From positions 4,898,001 through 4,962,000 of the forward strand of contig NZ_CP022098.1 of the NCBI RefSeq assembly GCF_002305875.1: DNA of 64,000 nucleotides, in the 5' to 3' direction. Within the stretch, counting starts at the first letter, position 1. Every line of letters starts with the position of its first letter. The position numbers and the translations under genes were made by a program. Source of the DNA: Cystobacter fuscus (lineage in GTDB: Bacteria; Myxococcota; Myxococcia; Myxococcales; Myxococcaceae). Under the pieces are notes generated by a model. That model was given only the letters and a program-made list of their open reading frames with translations. It ran no database searches and was not told the DNA's origin. Of this stretch, positions 19,495 through 28,578 are shown in pieces.

Positions 19495-20391
19495 TCAGTC
19501 GAGGAATCGTCGCTCCCACCGGCGCATGTTCTCGTCGGAGGTGCGGCTGAGATGGAGCCATGGCTCCAGGACGCGCGCCAGCTCACGGTACGCGGGGAGA
19601 GTGTGGCCCTGCTCCGTATCTCCTGCCTCGGGCCACTCGCCGAGCATCACCACCGCCCGCTCGCCGTCGAGTTCCCGCACGGTCATGCCGGGTGAATGCA
19701 GCTGGGCGCGGAGACCCGCGGCCCCTCCGAGTCCTCCCAATACGGGGGGGCCGAGGAAGTTCAGCCAATGGACGCCATCGACCTTCGTACCGATGAAGAG
19801 AGAGGTGAAGTGCAAGCCGGGGACATCCATGCCCGGGTAGCGGGAACACCGTGCTTCGACAGCTCGCGTAGCGACGAGAAGACCCTCCGGGAAGTCGAAA
19901 GCGAGACCCGCATGACCCGAGTTGAAGGGCAATTCGGCCGCGAGCTTCAACGCCAGCTCCTGGACGTGTCCGGGTCCATGCTCCTCCATGTATTCCGTGG
20001 GGAGATGGAATGCGACAGCACTCGTCGCTTCCGCGTTGTAGGCCTCTAGTGGACGACCCTGGTAGTTGAACTCGTACCCCGTGGTGTCGCTGGGCAGCTC
20101 TCTCAGCCACATGGAGGTGGCGGGACGCTCATGCATCTCGCTCCGGACGTAAGCCCAACCCTTGTCATCGAGTTCGTCCCAATCTTCATTGTAGGGGTTG
20201 ATATACCAACCGAGCCTCTGGAGACCTACGGTGTTTCGATATACATCCAGGGCGCGCAGCACCGGCTTCACGAGTTCCCGGTGTGAGGACCGCATGTAGA
20301 AGGTGATGCTCACGCTCTCCCGGATGTACAGGGAGCGGACACCATCAACGCCCATCTGGATACGAATACGCGGATAGTGCTCGCCCATCAT
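19495..20391 (-). CDS. DUF3396 / type VI immunity family protein
   Basis: 298 residues from the ATG at 20391, with GGAG 6 nt upstream. Features that match DUF3396 (TsiV-like) proteins are NSGHAGLAFDF, WLNFLGPPVLGGLGG and the EPWLHLS tail. There is no signal peptide. Known for the family: proteins of this type occur beside secreted effectors and several are called type VI immunity proteins. The start codon overlaps the stop of a decayed frame upstream (ATGA, see 20388-20740), the layout of a toxin followed by its immunity gene. Self-protection is inferred, not shown. Confidence 0.75.
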   Translation of the reverse strand: MMGEHYPRIRIQMGVDGVRSLYIRESVSITFYMRSSHRELVKPVLRALDVYRNTVGLQRLGWYINPYNEDWDELDDKGWAYVRSEMHERPATSMWLRELPSDTTGYEFNYQGRPLEAYNAEATSAVAFHLPTEYMEEHGPGHVQELALKLAAELPFNSGHAGLAFDFPEGLLVATRAVEARCSRYPGMDVPGLHFTSLFIGTKVDGVHWLNFLGPPVLGGLGGAAGLRAQLHSPGMTVRELDGERAVVMLGEWPEAGDTEQGHTLPAYRELARVLEPWLHLSRTSDENMRRWERRFLD

Positions 20392-20740
20392 TGAACTCCG
20401 AGTGGGGTGATGCGTGAGGGGGTGCCCTGTTCATGAAGAAGCGCGTCTTTGTACATGTCTCCCTGCGTCTTCGGATGATGAGGATGGGACGGATCATATG
20501 TTCCCCAGGTTGGCGGGTTGTAGGAAGTTGCCTGACGTGCAGTGCCATGGCCATCATCCAGCGTGAGGTCTCCGGGTACACACCGCCGCCACCTCCACGA
20601 GCATGCACCCGGGGTGAGTGTTCCAGTCGTTCAACTGGACAAAACGCTGGAGCAAGAGGGGGCGCAAGGACGCGGCGGGAGCGCGGGGACGCTTCGCGGA
20701 GGAATGGGCATACCTGGCCCGAGCACCTCAAGCGCAGCCC
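20388..20740 (-). pseudogene. Decayed frame upstream of the DUF3396 gene, possible effector C-terminus
   Basis: The 424-bp gap between 20391 and the small lipoprotein gene carries no intact gene. On the minus strand one frame ends at 20388-20390, overlapping the DUF3396 start. It encodes a hydrophilic tail containing TWGTYDPSHPHHPKTQGDMY. About 60 residues upstream the coding signal seems to pass to another frame (RFVQLNDWNTHPGC). The stop/start overlap is what one expects of an effector whose last gene segment is frameshifted. No toxin family was recognised, so this remains a guess. Confidence 0.35.
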
Positions 20741-20815
20741 GTGGCCGTTCAGAAAGGTTGATTGACGTTTCCTTCGGGAATGGAGGAGCCTCGGGACCTC
20801 AACCGGAGGAACGCA

Positions 20816-21022
20816 ATGCTGCGAGACATGTTGTTCAAGGGGCTGGGGTTCGTTGCGGTCATCGCGATGGTGGGCTGTGGCGGCCCGGTGGACGAGGCCA
20901 CGGACACGGAGACCCACCTGGACAGCCAGGAGCAGTTGCTGCCCATGTGCAAGGTGGATGACCCCCAGCCCTGCCCGGATGGGTACTACTGTGACGTCAG
21001 GACGTGCCGTCTGATCCCCTAA
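20816..21022 (+). CDS. Small Cys-rich lipoprotein
   Basis: 68 residues from the ATG at 20816, preceded by a strong GGAGGA 5 nt upstream. The lipoprotein leader ends at VAVIAMVGC. The mature part has CPDGYYCDVRTC, four spaced cysteines that may form disulfides. Short Cys-rich lipoproteins of this kind are common in myxobacteria; the role is unknown. Confidence 0.65.
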   Translation: MLRDMLFKGLGFVAVIAMVGCGGPVDEATDTETHLDSQEQLLPMCKVDDPQPCPDGYYCDVRTCRLIP

Positions 21023-21089
21023 GCCGGAGACGAGGACTGCACCGCCGAGGAGCCCACCGTGGGCCTCGGCGGGCGCGGTTGCGGCGGGG

Positions 21090-21179
21090 CTACTCCCTGG
21101 CGACCTGGAGCACGAGCTTGCCCGTGTTCTCGCCCTTGAAGAGCTTCCGCAGGGTGTCGGGGACGGTCTCCAGCCGCTC
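21090..21179 (-). pseudogene. C-terminal remnant of a zinc-type alcohol dehydrogenase/quinone oxidoreductase
   Basis: The minus strand encodes ~29 in-frame codons, starting ERLETVPDTLRKLFKG and ending with TAG at 21090. This matches the C-terminus of NADP-dependent MDR oxidoreductases (pattern ..A/V-P-x-x-L-x-x-LF-x-G-x-N-x-GK-x-V). An in-frame TGA lies directly upstream at 21180-21182, so only the tail survives. The rest was presumably lost when the DAHP synthase region was joined here. Confidence 0.6.
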
Positions 21180-21216
21180 TCACCCAGGGGCCTTGGTCTG
21201 ATATCTCTACCCGGGT

Positions 21217-22584
<1,368 letters not shown>

Positions 22585-22643
22585 GCCGAACGTATAGGAC
22601 GCAGGGGTGCCGTGTTGGGGGGGGGGTGCGGAGTCGCCCGTGC

Positions 22644-23861
22644 TCAGGACTCGGTGAAGTCGAGATCCCGGTGGAACGTCTCGCGCAGCATGAGGGTGCA
22701 CACCAGCCCGATGGCGCAGCAGCCCAGGGCCAGCATGCGCGTGGCGGGGATCACTCCGAGCGTGGGCTTGAGGGCGAACCAGAGCGAGGTGATGGGGACG
22801 GCCAGGCCCCGCACCACGTTGGGCGCGCTCGTGGCGGCGGTGGCGCGCAGGTTCGTCCCGAACAGCTCGCTCGCCGTGGTGACGAAGACGGACCAGTAGC
22901 CGGTGGCCGCGCCCACCACGAAAATCATCGCGTAGAACGGCATGGCGCCGAGCGGGGCCACCTCGAGGAACACGAGCATGGAGACGGCGAGCGCGACGAG
23001 GAAGGCCCCGATGGCCCGCTTGCGGCTGCGCAACACCTGGCTGAGCCAGCCGCTCGAGAAGTTGCCCACCACCACGCCGCCGTAGGCGAAGCCGATGACG
23101 CGGCCGGGCTGGATGGCCTCGGACAGGCCCATGGCCCTGCCCAGCTCGGGCGCGAACACGAAGAGCACGCCGGTGGCGAACCAGATGGGCATGGCGCTCA
23201 GCACGATGCAGCCGAAGCGCATCAGCCGCTCCGAGGGCCAGAGCAGCCCCAGCGGATTGCCTCGGGGCGCGGTGCCCCGGGCCATCTGCTCGAACAGGCC
23301 GCTCTCGGCCACGCCCAGGCGCATGGCGAGCAGCACGAAGCCGAGCACCCCGCCGAGCACATAGCAGGCCTTCCAGCCCAGCAGCTCGGCGGTGGCGCCC
23401 GCCACCACGGCGCCCAGCAGCCCCACGGTGGCGACGAGGGTGGTGCCCACGCCGCGCAGCCGGGTGGGGAGCAGCTCGCCCACCAGGGTGATGCCCGCGC
23501 CGAGCTCTCCCGCGAGCCCGAAGCCCGCCAGGGCCCGCAGCACGGCGTACGCCTCCACGTTGGTGACGAAGGCGTTGAGCAGGTTCGCGCTCGAGTAGAG
23601 CGCGATGGAGGCGTAGAGGGTGCGCGTCCGGCCGAAGCGATCTCCCGCGGCCCCGAAGGCGAAGCCCCCGAGCAGCATGCCGATGAGCTGCATGTCCAGC
23701 AGGTGCTTGCCGAGCCGGGCCAGCTCCTCGGGGTCCGTCACGCCGATGCCGCGCAGCGAGGGGATGCGCAGGATCGAGAACATGACGAGGTCGAACATGT
23801 CGACGAAGTAGCCAAGCGCGGCCACCATCACGGCCAGCCAGGGGCGACGGTCGGAGGACAT
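22644..23861 (-). CDS. MFS transporter (sugar/organic acid-type)
   Basis: 405 residues from the ATG at 23861. Twelve hydrophobic segments are suggested. The loop 2-3 signature GDRFGRTRT is present, as is a second-half GYWSVFVTTASELF. Overall this resembles the sugar-porter or aromatic-acid:proton symporter subgroups. Substrate cannot be named. It converges with the DAHP synthase gene. A 10-base G homopolymer lies in the short gap (22617-22626). Confidence 0.85.
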   Translation of the reverse strand: MSSDRRPWLAVMVAALGYFVDMFDLVMFSILRIPSLRGIGVTDPEELARLGKHLLDMQLIGMLLGGFAFGAAGDRFGRTRTLYASIALYSSANLLNAFVTNVEAYAVLRALAGFGLAGELGAGITLVGELLPTRLRGVGTTLVATVGLLGAVVAGATAELLGWKACYVLGGVLGFVLLAMRLGVAESGLFEQMARGTAPRGNPLGLLWPSERLMRFGCIVLSAMPIWFATGVLFVFAPELGRAMGLSEAIQPGRVIGFAYGGVVVGNFSSGWLSQVLRSRKRAIGAFLVALAVSMLVFLEVAPLGAMPFYAMIFVVGAATGYWSVFVTTASELFGTNLRATAATSAPNVVRGLAVPITSLWFALKPTLGVIPATRMLALGCCAIGLVCTLMLRETFHRDLDFTES

Positions 23862-23976
23862 GCGCTCAACCTAGCACGCGGGGCGGTGCGGTTTCGCCCC
23901 GGTTCCCCTCTGCCCCTGGTGATGAGCGCGAGCGCCCAAAGGAAGGTCACGCCCATGGAGGTTGTGCTCTCCGGCG

Positions 23977-24393
23977 CTACGGCATCGCCACGAGGATGAG
24001 GCTGGAGATGATGCTCATGAGGAAGAAATAGGGTCCGCTGACCAGGCTGTACATGAGCGGACGGGGCATGTTGGGGTTGATGGCGGTGTTCGCCATGGTC
24101 GCGACGAGATAGCCCAGGCCGATCACCCCCCCGAAGGCCATGGCGTCACCGACGGAGGAGAGGTCCAGGGCCTTCATCAGGAGGGCGCTGGTGATGATCG
24201 TGAGCAGCGAGCAGACGAGCGGCCCCAGGATGAAGAGGGGGGCGGGCTTCGCCTTCGGATCATGCGCCCGGCCGAGGATGGAGGCATAGGCCTTGCCGAA
24301 CAGCACGGTGAACCACACTCCACCAAGCATGGTGGCCGCGAAGGTCGCCGCCAGAACGGCAAGCCAATTGATGCGTGTCATTGAGTCGAGCAT
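23977..24393 (-). CDS. DUF1761 membrane protein
   Basis: 138 residues from the ATG at 24393; an ATG four codons later is equally placed. Four hydrophobic segments are visible (INWLAVLAATFAATMLGGV, FILGPLVCSLLTIITSALL, FGGVIGLGYLVATM, the C-terminal LMSIISSLILVAMP). The W-FTVLFGKAY segment is typical of DUF1761. Function unknown. Divergent from the WYL regulator, which may control it (inference). Confidence 0.8.
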   Translation of the reverse strand: MLDSMTRINWLAVLAATFAATMLGGVWFTVLFGKAYASILGRAHDPKAKPAPLFILGPLVCSLLTIITSALLMKALDLSSVGDAMAFGGVIGLGYLVATMANTAINPNMPRPLMYSLVSGPYFFLMSIISSLILVAMP

Positions 24394-24521
24394 GGGTGAC
24401 GTTCGTTCTTTCTGATTCCTGCTTCGGGAAGGAAGGGGGCGTTTTCGGGCTCGCCCCGGTGACGAGGAGAAGGTAGGAAGGGTAGCGGACAGGTTCGGTC
24501 CGCGATTCGAGGTGCCCTTCC

Positions 24522-25508
24522 ATGGTTCAGACGTCCGCCCGACTGCTCAAGGTGCTGTCCCTGTTGCAGTCCCAGCGCTTCTGGGCGGGCGGGGACCTGG
24601 CGAGCCAGCTCGGGGTCACCGAGCGCAGTGTCCGCCGGGACGTGGACCGGCTGAGGACGCTGGGCTACCCGGTACATGCGACGGCGGGAGTGGGGGGCGG
24701 CTATCAGCTCGGCGCGGGAAAGGAACTGCCTCCATTGCCGCTCGAGGACGATGAGGCCGTGGCCGTCGCGGTGGGACTGCGCGCCGCGGCGGTCGGTCCG
24801 GTGACGGGACTGGAGGAGGCGGCGGTGCGGGCCCTGAGCAAGCTCGAGCAGGTGCTGCCCAAGCGCCTGCGCCGCCGGGTGAACGCGCTGCAGGCGGTGA
24901 GCGTGCGGCTTGGAGACGCGGCGGGGCCCACGGTGGACGCCGGGACGCTGGCAGTGCTCGCGAACACCTGCCGCGACGAACTCCAGTTGCGCTTCGACTA
25001 TGGCAACCGGGAGGGCGAGGCGAGCGAGCGCCACGTGGAGCCCTACCGCCTCGTCCACACCCGCTTCCGCTGGTACCTGCTGGCGTATGACCTTGGGAAG
25101 GAGGACTGGCGCACGTTCCGCGTCGACCGCATCGGCCCGAATCTCAGGCCGGGACGCGCCTTCAAGCCCCGGCCCCTGCCCGCCGGGGACGTGGCGGCCT
25201 ACGTCTCGCAGCGTGTCTCGACGGACGTCTACCGCTTCCGCGCGCGGGCGACGGTGCACGCCCCGGCGCAGACGGTCTCCGCGAAGCTGTCCGGCATCGC
25301 CTTCCGTGTCGAGGAACAGGAGTCCGGACGGTGCCTCGTGCACACGGGGGCGGAGACCTTGGAGGCGGTAGCGTGGCTGCTCGGCTCCATGGGTTTCGAC
25401 TTCGAGGTCCACGAGCCGCCGGAGCTCATCGACCACCTGCGGCGCATGTCCGAGCGCCTGGGCCGGGCGGCGGGCCGCGCGCCACCAGCTCAGGCCAGCT
25501 CTCGTTGA
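24522..25508 (+). CDS. WYL-domain transcriptional regulator with N-terminal HTH (YafY-like)
   Basis: 328 residues. The N-terminal HTH_11 region (SQLGVTERSVRRDVDRL) is followed by a WYL domain with VHTRFRWYLLAYDL and TFRVDRI. The C-terminal region (~240-310) fits the WCX extension. WYL proteins bind a ligand or nucleic acid and regulate nearby genes. The divergent DUF1761 gene is its likely target by position only. Confidence 0.9.
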   Translation: MVQTSARLLKVLSLLQSQRFWAGGDLASQLGVTERSVRRDVDRLRTLGYPVHATAGVGGGYQLGAGKELPPLPLEDDEAVAVAVGLRAAAVGPVTGLEEAAVRALSKLEQVLPKRLRRRVNALQAVSVRLGDAAGPTVDAGTLAVLANTCRDELQLRFDYGNREGEASERHVEPYRLVHTRFRWYLLAYDLGKEDWRTFRVDRIGPNLRPGRAFKPRPLPAGDVAAYVSQRVSTDVYRFRARATVHAPAQTVSAKLSGIAFRVEEQESGRCLVHTGAETLEAVAWLLGSMGFDFEVHEPPELIDHLRRMSERLGRAAGRAPPAQASSR

Positions 25509-25787
25509 GCGCCGGAGCCGCGGCAGCACCGCATCCAGCTCGCCATGGCACCACGCTGTTGCCTTTCAACAATTCGAATCGCCCATCTTGGATGCCAGCG
25601 CATTCTTCGAATGTCGAAAGATGAGAATACGGACCAGAACCTCTTCGGAACTCGTTTCTCCCATGGAAGTTTTCGCGTGACACCGTCGTGTTTCCTCACG
25701 TTCGACTCCCCAGGTGGGGAACACGCGCCCTCCCACCCGGGTGGGCCAGGAGGTATAAGAGCACTTCTTCAACCCAAGGAGCCTCGA

Positions 25788-26684
25788 ATGCGCATGCATT
25801 GGTGTGTCGTCCTGCTGGTTCCGTTGGCCGGGTGCGTCTCGCAGAAGGCGTTCGACTCGAAGTCGAAGGAGGCGCTCACCCTCAAGCAGCAGTACGACGA
25901 GCAACAGGAGCAGAGGAAGGCGCTGGAGCAGCAGCTTGGCGAGAGCCGCGCCGCGGCCGAGAAGGCCCAGAAGGAGAACGCGGAGCTGGAGTCCTCGCTC
26001 TCCAACAGTGACGCCGAGCGCCGCGCGCTGCGCAAGCGCGTGGACGAACTGTCGGAGCTCAACCAGGAACTGTCCCGCAGCACCGAGAAGCTCGCCGCGG
26101 CGAAGGAGGCACTCGAGAAGAAGTCCGGCGAGTACGAGAGCCTCGCCAAGAGCCTCAAGGAGGAGATCAAGACCGGGAAGATCGAGCTGTCCGAGCTGAA
26201 GGGCCGGATGGTGGTGAAGATGAAGGACAAGATCCTCTTCTCCTCCGGCAGCACGAAGCTCAACAAGGAGGGCCAGGATGCGCTGGCGAAGGTGGCGCAG
26301 GCCCTCAAGGACGTGCAGGGGAAGATCATCCGGGTCGAGGGCCACACGGACAACGTTCCGGTGCCGACGGACACGAAGACAGAGTTCGACTCGAACTGGG
26401 AGCTGTCCACCACGCGCGCGCTCGTGGTCGTGAAGCTGCTGCAGGAGCAGGGCGTGCCGCCCACGGTGCTCTCCGCGTTGGGCTATGGCGAATACCAGCC
26501 CATTGCCTCCAACCAGACGGTGGAGGGGCGGAGCCTGAACCGGCGCATCGAGATCGTTCTCGCGCCGGCCGAGCAGGCTCCGTCCGCGGTGGTGGCTGCC
26601 TCGGTGAAGAAGGCCCCGGCGCCGGCTCCGGCTCCCGCGGTGAAGCCGGCCTCCGGCACCAAACCCGCCGCGAAGAAGAAGTAG
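25788..26684 (+). CDS. OmpA-family lipoprotein with long coiled coil
   Basis: 298 residues from the ATG at 25788, chosen because AAGGAG lies 6 nt upstream and a lipoprotein leader follows (MRMHWCVVLLVPLAGC). Residues ~25-135 are a charged coiled coil. Residues ~140-260 form an OmpA/MotB peptidoglycan-binding domain with ILFSSGSTKLN, VEGHTDNVPV and RSLNRRIEI. The last 35 residues are Ala/Pro/Lys rich. It probably links the outer membrane to peptidoglycan. The 280 bp before it hold no recognisable gene. An 11-bp-stem hairpin follows the stop. Confidence 0.9.
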   Translation: MRMHWCVVLLVPLAGCVSQKAFDSKSKEALTLKQQYDEQQEQRKALEQQLGESRAAAEKAQKENAELESSLSNSDAERRALRKRVDELSELNQELSRSTEKLAAAKEALEKKSGEYESLAKSLKEEIKTGKIELSELKGRMVVKMKDKILFSSGSTKLNKEGQDALAKVAQALKDVQGKIIRVEGHTDNVPVPTDTKTEFDSNWELSTTRALVVVKLLQEQGVPPTVLSALGYGEYQPIASNQTVEGRSLNRRIEIVLAPAEQAPSAVVAASVKKAPAPAPAPAVKPASGTKPAAKKK

Positions 26685-26696
26685 CCACAGCGAACG

Positions 26697-26727
26697 CGGG
26701 CCGCTCCATGGAAAGCGGAGCGGCCCG
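26697..26727. terminator. Hairpin after the OmpA-family gene
   Basis: CGGGCCGCTCC (26697-26707) pairs perfectly with GGAGCGGCCCG (26717-26727) around a 9-nt loop, 12 bp past the stop codon. There is no T-tract, so termination without one or mRNA protection is possible. The rest of 26728-26925 shows no gene. Confidence 0.5.
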
Positions 26728-26925
26728 CCGGGAAGCCACGGTTCACCAGCCAGACCCCCTCGGTTCTGATGGGGGCCTTACCATCCCCGAGGAGCGGATC
26801 CACATCGACCCGGGCGAACTCTCGGGTCTGATGGCCGTCGAATCGGCCGAGCCCATGCGTACCAGTCCCACCGTCGCCGACCGCATCGCACGAGGCGAGG
26901 CCCCGCAGGAGCCCGAGCAGGGCCC

Positions 26926-27522
26926 TCACCCCGAGACCGCGCGTCGCGTGGCGGGGCGTTTCGCCTGACGGAGCGTGTACTCGAACAGCTTCGGGTACCC
27001 ATCGAGCAGCTTCAACGTGTGCGCCAGGTGGAGGATCGACGCCAGGACCACGTCGGCGGCGGTGAACGAGTCGCCCGCGATGAACTCACGGCCGTCGAGC
27101 CGGACGTCGAGCACCTCGAGCACGTCGTTCAGGCGTGCGTGTTGCCGTGAGAGGTCCGCCTTCTTCTCCTCGGGCTGCTGAGTGTTCCAGTAGTGCTCGA
27201 CGACCAACGGATCGAGCGTCACCTCGGCGAAGACGATCCACTGGAGATAGGCGCCTCGATCGGCCGAGCCTGGGGGCGGCGCCAGCTTCTTCTCGGGAAA
27301 GCGGTCGGCCAGATGGAGGCAGATCGCCAGCGATTCGAAGAGCACGGTGGCGCCATCCACCAGCACCGGGACCTCGCCGAGGGGGTGCAACGCCAGGTGG
27401 GCCGGGGTCGTGGTCTCTTGTTTCGCGACGTCGAGCTTCACCAGCTCGTACGGCACTTCGAGTTCCTCGAGCAGCCAGCGGGCGCGGGTCGCTCGGGTTC
27501 GCGGGGCGAAGTAGAGCTTCAT
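26926..27522 (-). CDS. Glutathione S-transferase
   Basis: 198 residues from the ATG at 27522, with AGGAG 8 nt upstream. The thioredoxin-like N-terminal domain starts MKLYFAPRTRATRARWLLEE and contains the GSH-site GEVPVLVDG and LFESLAICLHLAD (ES). The C-terminal helical domain has the N-capping GDSFTAADVVLAS. Known for the family: conjugates glutathione or acts as a peroxidase or isomerase. Divergent from a LysR regulator 100 bp away, which likely controls it. Confidence 0.92.
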   Translation of the reverse strand: MKLYFAPRTRATRARWLLEELEVPYELVKLDVAKQETTTPAHLALHPLGEVPVLVDGATVLFESLAICLHLADRFPEKKLAPPPGSADRGAYLQWIVFAEVTLDPLVVEHYWNTQQPEEKKADLSRQHARLNDVLEVLDVRLDGREFIAGDSFTAADVVLASILHLAHTLKLLDGYPKLFEYTLRQAKRPATRRAVSG

Positions 27523-27623
27523 CGGAGAACTCCTGTGGGGGGTGAGCCGCGACAACATGCAGTCCCATCCCTCCTGGCGACAATGACCTCGCCCATGGAC
27601 TCTTTGTCAGGTTATTCTTGACG

Positions 27624-28538
27624 ATGATGATCTCGCCAGCCGACATGGTCCTGTTCGCGGCGGTCGTGCGTGAAGGCAGCTTCACGCGAGCGGCGCGCCA
27701 GCTCGGCATCACCAAGCAGACGGCCAGCGAGCGGATCGGCAAGTTGGAGGAGCAGCTCGGGGTGCGGTTGCTCGAGCGAACGACGCGACGTCTGCGGATG
27801 ACCGAGTCGGGAACCACCTATTACGATCGGTGCGCCGCGATCGCCGCGCAGATCGACGAGGCCAACAGCGAGGTGCAGCGGCGGCAGGCGGAGCCCGTGG
27901 GTCTGCTGCGGGTGGCCTCGCCGATGCTCTACGGCCGCCGCTACCTGGCGCCAGTGGTCGCGGACTTCCTCTCCCGCCATCCCAAGGCGAGCGTGGAGCT
28001 GGTGCTCGCCGACCGCCGCGTCGACCTCATCGAGGAGGGGCTGGATCTCGCGATTCGCATCGGGACGATCGATGACTCGTCCCTGGTGGCGCGAAAGCTC
28101 GGGGAGGGTCCCCTCTACTTCGTGGCGAGTCCCGGGTACCTCTCGAAACACGGGATGCCGAGCGCGAAGGCGCTTCGCTCCGCGCGATGCATTGGCTTCA
28201 GCCCGTTCGAGACCTGGGAGGCCGAGAACGTGAAGACGCGGATCGATCCGGTGCTGACGGTGAACGACCTCGAAGTGGCGTGCGAGGCGGCGATCGCCGG
28301 TGTCGGCATCGCGCGGGTTCCAGAGCTCCTCTGCCGGGAGGCGGTTCGAGACGGACGGTTGAAGATCCTCTTCGGACCCAGGCCGGCGATGCTGCGGACC
28401 ATCTATGCCGTCTACCCGAGCCGGTTGAATCTCCCGTCGAAGGTCCGCCTGTTCGTGGACGCGCTGGCGACGCTGACCGAGCCGGTATCTCCGCCGCTGG
28501 GACTTCCCCGCGGCGGAGCCAGGCGCAGGCACCGGTAG
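27624..28538 (+). CDS. LysR-family transcriptional regulator (GST divergon)
   Basis: 304 residues if read from the ATG at 27624. In-frame TTG (27618) and ATG (27627) alternatives exist and no ribosome site decides. The winged HTH has SFTRAARQLGITKQTASERI. The effector domain has YLAPVVADFL and the DLAIRIG strand. The C-terminus is Arg-rich. It resembles the D-malate/LysR subgroup that controls adjacent divergent genes. The 101-bp gap to the GST gene should hold the operator. Confidence 0.9.
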   Translation: MMISPADMVLFAAVVREGSFTRAARQLGITKQTASERIGKLEEQLGVRLLERTTRRLRMTESGTTYYDRCAAIAAQIDEANSEVQRRQAEPVGLLRVASPMLYGRRYLAPVVADFLSRHPKASVELVLADRRVDLIEEGLDLAIRIGTIDDSSLVARKLGEGPLYFVASPGYLSKHGMPSAKALRSARCIGFSPFETWEAENVKTRIDPVLTVNDLEVACEAAIAGVGIARVPELLCREAVRDGRLKILFGPRPAMLRTIYAVYPSRLNLPSKVRLFVDALATLTEPVSPPLGLPRGGARRRHR

Positions 28539-28578
28539 AGCTCCCCGGGTTGGGTGAGCTCGTTGGAACCGTGGTCCG

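Noticed and set aside
22617-22626. 10-base G run as a phase-variable switch
   Set aside because: It lies between convergent genes, 30 bp past one stop and 18 bp from the other; no promoter or frame depends on it.
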